Part shown: positions 45,758 through 58,427 of the stretch, in pieces
Layout of the letters: each line of letters opens with the position of its first letter
Numbering within the stretch: position 1 is the stretch's first letter
From: Membranipora membranacea
Lineage: Eukaryota; Bryozoa; Gymnolaemata; Cheilostomatida; Membraniporidae
Assembly (NCBI GenBank): GCA_914767715.1
Contig: OU612066.1
Span: forward strand, 8,067,001-8,131,000
Length of the DNA stretch: 64,000 bases
Reading direction: 5' to 3'
The notes under the pieces: generated by a model
What the model was told of the DNA's origin: nothing
What the model saw: only the letters and a program-made list of their open reading frames with translations
Databases searched by the model: none
Position numbers and translations under genes: made by a program

Positions 45758-47837
45758 CTAAAACGCATGCTAAATATCAGAGTCTGTTATGGGTTTGATA
45801 GAAACACAGAGTAAGGATATAAATCCTTACACTGTGATATAATGCTGTCATCTGACCTCAGTTAACACTAACAGCAGGGTTAATTATACTAGTTCACATG
45901 TTATTGTATAAAACATGATGACAGTAGGGTACCATTTTTTCAATAGTCTGTGTAATCACATCTTCAACCATTCTCCTGTAACCAGGCTTCGATATATGTG
46001 CATGAAACATGAAACTGCTTGAACTACAATTAAAACCCTAACATAAATAGGTTCAGCCTAAAGCTTGTAGGGGTAAATGTCAAGCAAAGTAAGACTGCAT
46101 ATTTCGCAGCTTGACAGAAATGGATGACATGCCATGCAGGTAATAGTGAACATACTGCAAAATAATATTCAGACTTGATACAAGACATACAATACGATCT
46201 TAGGGTGGTAATGTGTGTGCATTGGCTTTTGATAAAAGATTTTGACACTGATGTCAATTTGTGAAGGAATAGACAGTTTTCTGAGCGCTGATTTAAGCCT
46301 CAATTTGGAATTGTCCTCTCTCCAGTTTGGTACTTTAAACCCACGCCGCATAGGAAAAACTTGCTGAAAAGAGGATTATCTTGAAAACCGCTTATAATAG
46401 GATAAAAACTATTTTTGATTCGGAATCTGCAACATCGAAAACTCATATGGACATAGCTTGGGAAATGATTTTAGTATTTGGATAGTCAATTATAGCATTT
46501 TCTGCCTGTTTTGCGGACAATTTGGCAGAATCATTCATGAGTTTCGTCACCAAAACTAAGATTGATCAACATTCAAGCCTCCAATGATTTGGAAACCCTG
46601 TTCCACAGGGTTTTCAATGGTGCAGACTCTGGACCAAAAATGATTTTCATCCTAACATAAGCGGTTTTCAATGTAACCCTCTTTCAGCAGGTTTTTCCTA
46701 TGCGGTGTGGGTTAAAAGTACCAAACTGGAGAATGGACAACTATGAATTGAGGCATAAATAAGCGCCCAGAAAACTGTCTATTGGTTACTTGTATTGCGG
46801 ATGAACCTTTAGATACAATTCAAACCTGATTCACATATAATCGGATCATCGGTCCAGCGCTCTACAAACCTTGATGTATTGGTGTAATTGATAGTGTTGA
46901 GCAAAATTCTCCAGATAGTCAAGTACGGTTTTATGTCCAATAAAAGACTCTCTGATTGAAGTGGGAAAAGGGAAGTCTGGATATGCCATCACTTCTTTTG
47001 GCAAGTTAGTCCTATGGAGAGAAAGAGAGAGAGGAGGAATTAATTAGGTTATGTGAACTATGAATGAAGCTGCTTGTGTAAAGTAGTGTCAGTTTTTGGA
47101 CTGAGGTTAGCCTGTCATTTTCTACTAAACATTCCTGGCAGGCAGTTCAGATGTCAAGAGAGGGCCTGAATTGCATATGAAAGGTTCCTTTAATTCCAAT
47201 GGCAATTTGTCAGTGGCATGTCTGACACTATAGTCTGATAAATCAAATATTAAAGATGTCAGAAACCCACAGCATATCAATGTAGATTCTTTTGTGGTAA
47301 AATGACATTCAAATCTTACATGTTAAATACCTCAGAAGAAGAGGGTATTTGCAAGAGGGAAGGTTATTCTTTACGCATAGGCTTGAAATGATGAAATATA
47401 TGGCTAGCTAGTAATTACTCGCCCTCATTAGCATTCTGACCTGGCCACTTTTTCTATGGCTCATGACAAGGCAACGTCCTCTTTATTTCATTGAGCTCCC
47501 TCATAAGCCATATTTGGTACATACTGACACGAAGTCATCCCAGAACTAGCTATTATGAACTCTAGCTAATAAATATCTCCTCAAGGGTAATGACTTTGGA
47601 TTTCTCATAATTCTAGTACATTTGACAGACAAAGTGATGGATATTTTAAACTAAACTATACCTGAGATTGTCGTACATGCTAGTCGGTTTGTGGGGGTCA
47701 TTGTGTATCCAGGTACCTCCCACCTTATCACTTTGTTCATATGCTACAAATGAGAGACGATCCACTCGCTTTGATAAAGACCTTAGAGCAGCGAGACCTC
47801 CGGCCCCAGCACCAACCACCATTACTCTCTTCATCAT
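42050..47837 (-). CDS. Flavin-containing monooxygenase, FMO GS-OX-like / senecionine N-oxygenase-like
   Basis: Seven exons: 47837-47662, 47011-46870, 45757-45615, 44372-44171, 43509-43355, 43002-42792 and 42337-42050. All phases agree, giving 438 residues. Near the start is the FAD dinucleotide fold VVGAGAGGLAAL and the E...GGTW pair. Exon 4 has the FMO signature YTGKFIHSHYY and the NADPH fold GGGPSGSDI (~200). Exon 5 ends in the LATGY motif. These enzymes use NADPH and O2 to oxygenate soft nucleophiles (N or S) in xenobiotics or dietary toxins. No C-terminal membrane helix is seen, unlike vertebrate FMOs, so a soluble enzyme is likely. The acceptor for exon 1 (TTGCAG at about 47850) implies a non-coding first exon upstream. 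A ~0.5 kb inverted repeat sits in intron 2. Confidence 0.93.
46268..46794. mobile_element. Inverted-repeat element in FMO intron 2
   Basis: Arms 46268-46410 and 46642-46794 are reverse complements of about 145 bp (AATAGACAGTTTTCTG at the outer end, CCGCATAGGAAAAAC in the middle). They surround a ~230 bp loop without coding potential. It has the form of a foldback MITE. Unit A lacks it because its homology ends before this point. Confidence 0.8.
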
Positions 47838-50535
47838 GCTAGCCTGCAATACAGAACCTACCATTAGGCACATATTGATCCATATGTTAACACAATATAA
47901 CACCAACCGGTAGCCCCGACTCTCAGTAATACTGTGGAATGAAAAATACACAAATTGTTGAAACAACGAATGGATGGAATCCAACAGACCAGCCTGTAGT
48001 ACATGGCCCAAAATTGAGTTATGTAGCGAATACAGAGCTTGGGTGTTGTAGAGCCATAAAATTCAATCAGTTCAATACTCTTATAATGCATGAACCAATG
48101 GCAAGTCACTCTTGCTGTGTTCTATGTTGACGCAATGCATGCATAAGCATACAATACCCATATAGACTTGTCCTCAAAGTCATGCCAATCACACTAGAGT
48201 TACTGTGCTGCAACTGGTGCAGTACAGTGCAGTGATCACTGAACCTGCACCAACTGCAGTGGGTCTTTGTCAGTGAGTGCCTGTATCAGCAGTTCATTGG
48301 TGCCAGGCAAAGCATACTGTTACATGCAAGCTACATGCAAGCTATCCAGGGGCGGCAGCCCGCTTACCTTGATTACAAGCCCTTGTTATTCGCTCATGCA
48401 AATATAGTGGGAGGTGGCCAAGGTACATGCAATGCAAGCCCATGGTGGTGACAAAGATTGAGAGAGACCTTTAGTCCTTGGTGGTTGAGCCTACCCTGCT
48501 TGAATCAATCAAATCATCAATGCTAGTGCTACACTACTATTCTTCTATTCTATTGATTGACATTCATTGCACTGCTACTGCTTGCATGACTCATCATCAT
48601 GTAATAATCATCACCCTGTATCAACTGCTGTATTTGTGAGTCCACCAGAACCTAACAATCAAGCAAAGTTTACCTTCTTAGTTGGGCTCTCAGGGATGAG
48701 CTCCTCCTGAGTCTGTGAGATATGTATGATGCTAGTTAGTCACATTTATAGCAACAGTGCACTGCTAAGAATGTAGCCTGTGTTATGGGGATTATCCATT
48801 TCCAGATTTTCAGCCTTCCACCCATTAACACTTGATCAGGGTATTATTTGAATTTACAGGCTAATTTTGATATCCGGTTAGCTTGTGCTCGTTATCTGGC
48901 GGTATCAATACAAAGCATTGTTCTCGTCGCCAAACCAAACTAAGTGAAAGTGAAATCAGTGAGTGTGGAAATTCAATTTTATCATCCATAGATTTATTGG
49001 TTTCACATAGGCATTAGCTCCCATTTCCACACATCACCCGTTTGATTTATCCAATAACTACTGACAGTTGAAATAATAATATTCCCAGCAGCTCTAGGTA
49101 AGTCCAAATCATAAGATTCACAGTGACACTGAAACAACTTGCATTTCCAATTACTCGCTCAGTCAGCTGCTGTTGAGACTTGTTTTTAGTTTCTCTTATA
49201 ATAATTTATTTAATACTACCCTCATTCCCTGTGACTCACAATAAATGACTCCAGTTGTATCATGCAATAATGAAACATTGTTTAAATGTGAAGTTATCCT
49301 TCAAACGGCATAGGCCTGCACAAGCTGGATCAACACATGGAAGTTTTCTTGGTCATCCTCATCTCATCATCTATCTGGTTGTGGCTTGCAAGCATGTACT
49401 GTATCCATCATGACGATTGATGCTCAGCTATGGTTAAATACAGTTTTTTGCTTGCCACACAATGTCGGTTTCCTTCCCCTTAATAAATGTACTAATGTGT
49501 CGCAATGTTATATCAGTGACATTCTTCTCCAATTGACTGAATGAACTATTATAACTGCGGCCAATAATATGACCTGGATGAAAGTACTTTCACATCCAGG
49601 TTCGCGCTGTTGAACGCTCTTCTCAGTGACTAGCCTACATAGGTGCAAATTGTTGTCAGAGCTGTTAGCTTATAGCTTCACTGATACTCATAGTCATGTC
49701 GCTGTACAGCGTTGGATTACTATTGAGCTTGAGCTAATTCTATTTCTGCATCATATTACACTATATCAATGTCTCCCTCTATTTCTTCAAACAAGGTCTA
49801 GCCATCATCAGGGGCCAAAATAATAGAGCACGTTAGCAATTGGGTATGGTTATGGGTATGGTTATGGGGATGAATTACTATGGTGGTCAATATTGAATTT
49901 GTTCTGTGTTTTATTGTGGTAAAGACTAGTGTCTTAATGCAATAAATTACTGCTTGAAATTGATTTTGGAATCACAAGCAATTTGGTACATTATGCGTCT
50001 AGGCATATACTTTATTATATTAACATCATAGTGAAATGATCATTATTTTTTAGGTAAATGTTAGTTGCCTTCAAACAAAGACGATATGTGATTGTTATTC
50101 ATTTCTAAAACTTGAAACAGCATTTAAGATATATTTTAGAGTTCGGCGGTTGCAAGAGGAGACGTTGCAAGTGTTGTAGATCACTGCAGGCCTATAGCAT
50201 AACAGGGGAGGATACCGAAGGATTTTGTAGATGCCGCTGAGTCCAGAATCTTGTTGAAGACATTGTTATGTCTTCTCTTAGTAAGTAAAAGACAAATTTT
50301 GTATTTGTGAAATATCGATATACCTGGTCTGTGCAAATCTTTCATCAAGATAGATAATGTCACTCTCTATCAATCTTCGAAAAGAGTGCATGTGCAATGG
50401 AACAAATTTGCATAATATGATGTTCATTTAGCAATACTGAGCCCCCAGACTCTTCCCCCCCCCCCTCCCATCATTACAGTAAGGCTAGATGCTAAACTCA
50501 TGTCAAGTCTTGAATGTCTTTATTGTCTCAAACAG
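47838..50535. promoter_or_regulatory. Region between divergent FMO and GSK3 genes
   Basis: It should contain the non-coding first exon and promoter of FMO. The GSK3 first exon, which normally carries the inhibitory Ser site, may also lie here, but I found no sequence encoding it. Other features are a hairpin CCTGGATGAAAGTACTTTCA near 49571 and short repeats of GGGTATGGTTAT near 49843-49870. Confidence 0.4.
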
Positions 50536-53500
50536 CTAAAGATGGAGGTAAAGTGACCACAGTTGTAGCCACTCCAGGACAGGGACCAGATCGACCTGAG
50601 GAGGTAGCCTACACAGATGTCAGGGTTATTGGTAATGGTAGCTTTGGGGTTGTATACCAGGCTAAACTCTGTCAATCCGGTGATATAGTGGCTATCAAAA
50701 AAGTTCTACAGGATAAACGATTCAAGGTAAGAGTCCAATGTTGTTGTGTAATTCCCTTGCATAGCTAAGTAAGCTGTGTGAAAGGTAATCCCCACGCATT
50801 TATGTGCAACCGTTTACCAATGTTTGCTGAAACACAAGGGATTTAAAGTTATAGTATGGTACCAACCAAATTCCTGCCTCTACTTAGTTGTATAAGATAT
50901 GGTAGATATTTTATGCCCCTCTATATTTGTAATGCACAGGCATAAGATAGGCTCAGGTATAGACTTGGTTTATTTGGACATACTCTTATCACTAAGTGAT
51001 AATGCTAAATGCGATCAAAAATACAAAAATATGCACTATAAAGGAGGAAAAAATGAGAAGATGTGTATAGTTATAGTTAGAAACAACATGACTAAAAATA
51101 GGGTGAGAAAAGCTGTATAGTTGACATTGTCTGTGTATTCATTGCCCTGAGAAATGTCTGGGAATTATAAGAAAGTATTTAGACTGACATAATACATTAC
51201 TATTGACCCCACCTCGATAATCACCAAATAACAGCTCCGTGACACTAGTTAGTTAAGTCACCAGATCAATGAACTTCTCATTCATCTGAAGGGATGTTAA
51301 AAATAAGCTCTGGCCTGCTCAGATTTTACCCAGCATCGGAGTGATGATAATAAATTTGTTGATAATGTATCTCCATTATCAGGGCTTAGTGGAGTTTGTA
51401 CTGACACCTACATATTATTTTACACTTGATCATCATCAGTAGCTATACCAAGGTTATTTAATGCGTCAAAGCACGGGATAGCAAATTAAAATATCTAGTC
51501 TTTTTCCAAAATGGAAGAAAGACACATTTGGACACAGCAGTATTCGAGCCCAAATCCTTTAACAGTTGTGTGTAATGTAAATACTACTACCATATTAGTA
51601 TTTACATATAAGCAAATAATACTATCAATTTTTTTGGCCATGAGTATTGGATTGGACTTCATTGAGTGCAATTATCATCAGCTTTAACCCATTATCTAAT
51701 TCCCAATACTGTTGTTGGGCAGACTGCCGATTTATTGAACTTTTATCTCATCGGATGAGGTCAAATGTTACTTAATACCCTTTCATTATATTAGGCATTG
51801 TTTTACACCTGGGCTTTTTTCGAGTAACCAATGGGAATGCGTTATTGGCCAAGTTCTACAGCTTAATCCAATCACAGAGCAAGCAAATATGCCTAATCTG
51901 TCACCATACTTACCATATTACTGATGTTGCATTTCATAATTATAGAGTTTATGGTAAATGTTCATGGCATCAGTTTCCAGCTGGTGCAACACTCCTTGCT
52001 AATTATTGCCAGCAGTTCAATGTACATTGGTACACAACCTACGAACCCTGTTTCAAGACCCTTTTTGTTAACCTGTTTGTAATTGGTTATTAAGTTTCAC
52101 AAGCATGTTGGTTGTGTGTGTTGCAGAACAGAGAGCTGCAGATCATGAGGAAATTAGAACATGTCAACATCGTCAAACTCAAATACTTCTTCTATTCAAG
52201 CGGAGAAAAGGTGAGTACCAAATTACTGGCTATGCGTTAAGTTTCACCGATGAGGTCACTTGATTCACCATTCACAGTTGAATAAATAAATGTCAGGGCA
52301 AACTGTAGTCAGGACAGCAAGGCTATCTTGCATTTTCATTAAGTCTGGGCCAGAGCTGTAATATTCTGCATACATCAGGCCCAGGTTATTTTGCATACAT
52401 CACAGAATCACATAGAGCCCAGGTTACTATGCTGTGCAGCATGTTGTGTACTTTTGTGTGTTCATCTTTGCTAGAGGACATGTCATGCTCTGTCTGGCCA
52501 CATTAGATTACTCAAATGATTTTTCAAGCCTTCAATTAAGTCTCTCCTGCGGAACTGACTAAGAATGCCATCACCAGCAGTTAGGAATAGATTAGCATTT
52601 ACTCTCCACAATACCTCATATTATTGTGTCTTCCATTTACAACTATGAAGCTATTGTAAACTAATATGTACAATTCTTCGGCGCTACTTATACAAATCTG
52701 GAAGGGTGAAACGTGTGGCTCGATTCTGCATATTGATCACCGAGGCCTAATTTGATGCTCTGTTACTGTTCTGTTACACAGTTATAAGCTTCATACCTAA
52801 TAGTCTCCGACTGGTTTTCATTATATAGCACAATGTTTTGCTGTTTTGTAGAAAGATGAGGTATACTTGAATTTGGTTTTGGAGTTTATTCCGGAGACAG
52901 TATACAAAGTTGCCAGACATTACAGTAAAGCCAAGCAAACTATTCCACTTATATTTATCAAAGTAAGTGGTTTAACCAGTATTATGTTGAAAAAACAGAG
53001 TTGTGCAACAATCAGTGTTTGGTTTGGGCCTTTTTCAGAAGTTTGGCATGGTCTAAACACAGAGTAGGGATATAATCTTAGTATGTGATCTTTACACTCA
53101 AACTACTCGATTACTTAAACACCTTATTTAACAGTCTGCATGGTTTAAGCCCCACTGTCTATTATCTGTTATATATATATATATATAAACCAAAATTGTT
53201 GACCAAAATAGCCCCCATTGACTTATCACCGGGCATTGATCTGTTTATGTATCAATGAATTGTAGTTGTTCCACTTCTTTATGTAATTTGTGGGATCAGT
53301 GACTTTACATATATGACAATGTTCTATTTATATTTCACAGTTGTATATGTATCAGTTATTCAGAAGCCTGGCCTATCTACATGCCCAGGGTGTTTGCCAT
53401 AGGGATATTAAACCGCAAAACCTTCTGGTGGATCCAGAATCCGGAGTGCTCAAACTCTGTGACTTTGGCAGGTAATTTATACAGTTATATATCAGCTTAA

Positions 53501-55674
53501 TTATTGTGCAGTAAATAATATCTAAAAATCAATTCTGACTGGTCCCATATTTATACTAAGATTGTATGAATCTCTGACACGAGCTGTGAGATCAGCTGCC
53601 CAGCACCCCAAAGAAACGTGCATGTAGTAAGTGATCTGTTACCACCAGTTAAAAACTTCAGTATGTGATAAGACTGAGTATTGATAATTAAATATTATGT
53701 TCATAGGTCATTGCTCTGCAATGATAAAATGTTGTGACAATTGTGTATAATAGGAATTATATTGTGTTGTGTATTGTGTTGTATGAATGCTATTACACCC
53801 TCCCTGAGTACACAGCGCGTTGAATTTGATCAAATTAAGAGTTATCCACTCATTGAACTTGAGCAACAATGAGTGGATAACTCTCCATTTATCACATGTT
53901 GTTTAATCAAAATCATTAAATGCGGGCTTGCTGCCTTATGTAAGTCACACGCATTTTATTGTATTATTTATTGACTATATATTCAATGTCATTTACATCA
54001 AATAATACCATTTGTTACAGTAGTCTTTGTTTATCAATGTTATTATATTTCTCAATCTGTATCTCAGTGCCAAAGCTTTGGTGAGAGGAGAGCCTAACGT
54101 ATCTTATATCTGTTCTCGTTACTATCGAGCTCCTGAGCTTATATTCGGTTCCACTGACTACACAGTACAGATCGGTAAGTCACCTATCATAAGAACTGAG
54201 GCCTCAACACAATTAAATCTGTTTAATAAAAAGCCATTCCAAGGAAATTTGTCCAAACACCGTTAGATTGATGTGCTAAAAACTGCATTATGTTGTTTTT
54301 GTGACGGTGATTCAACCTAGAAAATGATAGCTTAAATGCTATTATAAGTTGTTATATATGCTTGAAGCATCCTCGTAACTGACCACATTACTACAAACTA
54401 ACAGGAGTCAAAGAGATGCGATGTCATGATAAAAATGCTCTGTGTAGATTTCTGTCCCCATTTTGCTTCATGATGGATTCAATTCTCAAAACCTTAATTC
54501 TTCATTTTGCAGATATCTGGTCGTCTGGTTGTGTGATGGCCGAGTTGTTACTAGGACAGCCTATATTCCCAGGAGATAGTGGGGTGGACCAGCTAGTAGA
54601 GATAATAAAAGTGCTGGGTACTCCAACCCGGGAACAGATAAGAGAGATGAACCCGAGCTATACTGAGTTCAGGTTTCCTCAAATCAAGTCACATCCATGG
54701 GGCAAGGTATAACATCGTTTGCCAATTGTGCTGTAAACAATATTTGTTTCTAAAAGGTTTTTCAAGATCTAGACTATCTATCAAATATACTGATACTGCC
54801 TGTACCACAGAGTGTTGGTCATGCAATTCTGGGAAATACACCGTCACGGTGACAATAGTGTTATAATAGCTACTTTAGTGGCCATTATTACTGACAGTTA
54901 TTGCTGAACGTTATTTAACTATTGGATCGTCATTTATTTTAATATGATAATAAATTGTTCTGTATTAGCCCTTCTTTCTCTGTGGATTCGTAGGTGTTTA
55001 GATCAAGGACACCAGCAGAAGCTATAGATGTTATGGGGCGGCTGTTAGATTACACTCCCCGTATGAGAGTCAGTCCGCTACAGGCCTGCTCACATAACTT
55101 CTTTGATGAGTTACGAGATCCTAACAGTCACCTGCCAAGTGGGAAAAAGTTACCTGCTCTTTTTAATTTCACTGTAGAAGGTAGGATTGATTTATCATCC
55201 TAAACTTGAACATTCTCATATGATACCAATCTAGAATGATGGCTAAGTTTACAGAGACTTTACCCTGTTCTAAGGCTGAGTAATAGCTGTTTAATAGTAA
55301 CCTGCGGCGTAGTACTGCTCACTGGCTGTACTGTTTTGGTTAGTCTATTGCAGGCATGAGTGGGGGCACTGGTGACTCAAATGCCCAGTAGTCAATGTAT
55401 AACCTAAGAATTCAAACTTACACTCCTTTTAGCTGAGGTGCCTTTGCTTTAGGATGCCTTTATCATTAATCTTAAATCTCGAAAAGCTAAACTCGTACTT
55501 CAATATGTTTGAGTTATATGGAATGTTATGATAATTTTCTTATTACTTGTAGAGTTACAAATACAGCCAACTCTAAACGACACATTGATACCTCCACACG
55601 CACGAGAGTTGAGTGAAGAGCCTGGTTCATCCGCCAAACAACTTTCAAACAATCTCGGAGCTGAGGGTCCATAG
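50536..55674 (+). CDS. GSK3B: Glycogen synthase kinase 3 (first coding exon not found)
   Basis: Eight exons: 50536-50726, 52127-52210, 52852-52962, 53341-53471, 54068-54174, 54513-54706, 54994-55180 and 55553-55674, all phase-consistent. The protein is nearly identical to animal GSK3 through the kinase domain: [14 protein letters not shown], the P-loop [14 protein letters not shown], catalytic [19 protein letters not shown], the activating Tyr in [13 protein letters not shown], and [13 protein letters not shown]. The Arg/Arg/Lys pocket for primed substrates is kept (NRELQ, HRD, SAK). GSK3 phosphorylates beta-catenin, glycogen synthase and many others. The short C-terminal tail ends at TAG 55672-55674. 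Exon 1 begins in phase 1, so an upstream exon is required. Alpha and beta types are not distinguishable in an invertebrate. Confidence 0.96.
53841..53884. repeat. Hairpin in a GSK3 intron
   Basis: GAGTTATCCACTCATTG and its exact complement CAATGAGTGGATAACTC flank an 11-base loop. It lies in the intron between the catalytic-loop exon and the activation-segment exon. Confidence 0.85.
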
Positions 55675-58427
55675 CAAACACACCATTTCACACACTACTG
55701 TTAAAGCAGTAGACTTTTTATGCCTTTGGTCCAGATAAGTGACAGCTTAAAGCTCAAAGTATGAAGTGGCAGCGAATCGCCACTTGGACATATCGATGAA
55801 TGAGCAAACTGACACAAGAATCTGTCCTCTGCAGTGCTTTCAGTTTTATGTATATTGATGTTACTTTTTTGGTAGTGTGTAGGATTCTCAACTCAGGAAG
55901 CTACAGTTTTTTTTTCTCCAAGATTATGCTATAAGAAATTTATGTAGTGAAGTTGGCCTGGGTTTCTAACTTTATTTGTTCAGAGGAGTTAGCCCAACTG
56001 ATGATGACTTGATATGTAATTATACTGAAAAGTTAAATCACTTTGATAGCGTATCTATAGCTTAGTGAGTTGTCACAAATTCTGGGACCATTGCTGTTCT
56101 TATCATGTTGTCATCAGCACCTTGATTTTAGTCCTAATATTCACTATAGTGTCTTCTCTTACATGCTACTCTTTTTTTTTTGGTTTTGACTTTCTGTATG
56201 ACCGATACAGAACGCTAATGACTACCCGTAGCAGACTACTGGATGTGTTTGTGTTAGACAGGGCCATAACAAATTTTCTTTCCTCCTTTTTTTGTTGTGT
56301 CAAAAGGAGATAAAGTTATGAAGATATATATTTCTTTTAACTCTCAATAAGGGCCCCATATTAATGTAATCAAAGTTTGCTGTAAAATGTGTTCAGTGTA
56401 TTTATGCTAGAGTTGAGGTATATAATATCTTCATGAAACAAGCAACCATATCTATTTTCTTGTACTATACGTTACTGATATGTTATGCTAGTACAATTTT
56501 GTACTGCGAGAACAACTCATAAAAGGTCCACATTAAAGATCAGGAAATGAAAAGGTGAAGGTAAGGTAAAACGGCAGCGCTATGTAGGAATATGTATCAG
56601 TTCCAGCATTTTTTTATAAACAGGACCACTGCTAATACAACACTATCCATACTCACTAAGCGGTGCGTTCCAAAAACCTGAGCTATATGACTAACCTTTG
56701 ACGAGTGAAGTATCGGCATGAGGAATTGAGTTCATATGTTGCACATGCTTGATTAAAACAAGCTAAATTTAAAGGTAGCCAACATTAACTTTCTAGCCAA
56801 AAATAGTGTTAGCTAAACTAACTAATCTTAACCATAACTAACATTTACTCCTCTAGGGTAGCATCATGCCTACAGCAAATCTGTGTCCCACTCCCAACTC
56901 CCTCTGCTCACTTAGAGGGAGTTATGCACCTCCAATTTAAGTTTGCACAACTCCTGAGTTGTCTACTGTATCTTGAGAATGCTCTTGATAACTGACAAAA
57001 GGGAAGATTATAGGTGAATATCTCAAGATTGTTGTTTACTAGACTAGAAGTGTCATGTGACATGACACATCATCAAAATGTTTCCTTAAAATCATGACAA
57101 GTTACCGCAGTATAGACCCATTAATTGTCAAAAACTCAATCAATTGGGAATCAATGAGACACAGTTCATATTTTATATGGCATGAGTTTATTTTGCATCA
57201 CAATAAAATGACACTATAAAACATTGTCATCAAATTAAATTAAAAGTAAGATAAAAACTATGTACTCCAAATAAAACAGAATAGCAGCTTAGCATACATT
57301 AAGATAAGGATAACACTTTCACGGGATAAAACAATATTAATGCAAGGCTATGTATCGCGGAGATTTAGGATTAAAACAATAGGAAACTATACACCAGCCA
57401 TGGTATTTCTCATCACTTTTAAACCCAGGCTATAAAAAAAGCGTCTCCACAGCAAAATATACTTTGTAATACCTAAACACTATGAGGATAGGTTTACAAT
57501 AAAATCTTCTTATATCTAATTTTGAGCTTGCATTGAAATGACTCCAAAGATTAAAATCTGTGAAAAATAATGTACCAAGGCTAGCTGAGCTCAAGCCCGA
57601 ACAAGCGTCACATTTACAGGTGCGGTCAGTTTAAAAAGAGAGAAAGAGAGTGATGCTCTGTCTCCGATAGTCATCAGCCCATAAAACCGAGGAGTCACTC
57701 CATGATAAAACCAATCTTACTTATACCTAAACCTTCCCTCCCAGATCTAGTCACAAGATTGCGACCCCAATACCTAACTAAGTTTATAGTAGGTTTGGCA
57801 ATAAAGTTGGCATCAGTAGTTGGAGGGGAACAATGCATGCATACAATACATAGAAAATTATACATTCACAATTCACATGAGACAAAATGACAGTATAGGC
57901 AGTAATTAGGCATGACAATTCGGAAGTGACAACTTCTCTACTGCATAAAATTAGCGTGTTGTGTAAAACCTGTAATCAGCGAGTGAGTGATGCTGTCACT
58001 CGGTGCACAAGGAAATAAGGTAGATTGTTGTGCAGACAACTTCATCGCAAAACAGGTAAGATAAAATCATAGCATTAGCAATGTTAGATAGTTGAGTAGA
58101 TGACGTCCTAATAGCACAGTCCTGAGCTTAGATTATGATGTATGTATGTAGCAGAGTATATTATGAACTATGATAACGAAGGCTTTGGCCCCAGTTAATG
58201 ACTGCTAATTAAACATAAATAAGACAGACAAGCTAGTTTGGCTCCATAGTAGTAACGAGATAGCGCTGTAGATATTAATCTGAAGGCACCAGTATAGGAG
58301 ACAATGAGATCTCTGATGATATCTCATATATGATAAATAATATATACAGTGCAGAGTTTCGTTCTCACGAATGATATGACTAAGAGATCGTTGGAGATCT
58401 TGTGTTCATACTGCGGATTCCAAACTC
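55675..58427. other. Convergent 3' flanks of GSK3 and CDC25
   Basis: No further coding exon recognised. It presumably holds both 3' UTRs, since the genes point at each other. Short ORFs here have no domain. Confidence 0.5.
57187..57192 (-). promoter_or_regulatory. Possible polyadenylation signal of CDC25
   Basis: AATAAA on the minus strand about 1.2 kb past the CDC25 stop codon. The distance suits a long 3' UTR, but nearer signals cannot be excluded. Confidence 0.35.

Noticed and set aside
53170-53190. TA dinucleotide run
   Set aside because: Ordinary intronic microsatellite in GSK3; nothing further to report.
57702-57890. 62-codon ORF in the CDC25/GSK3 spacer
   Set aside because: No domain or splice context; lies in the presumed 3' UTR of CDC25 on the opposite strand.
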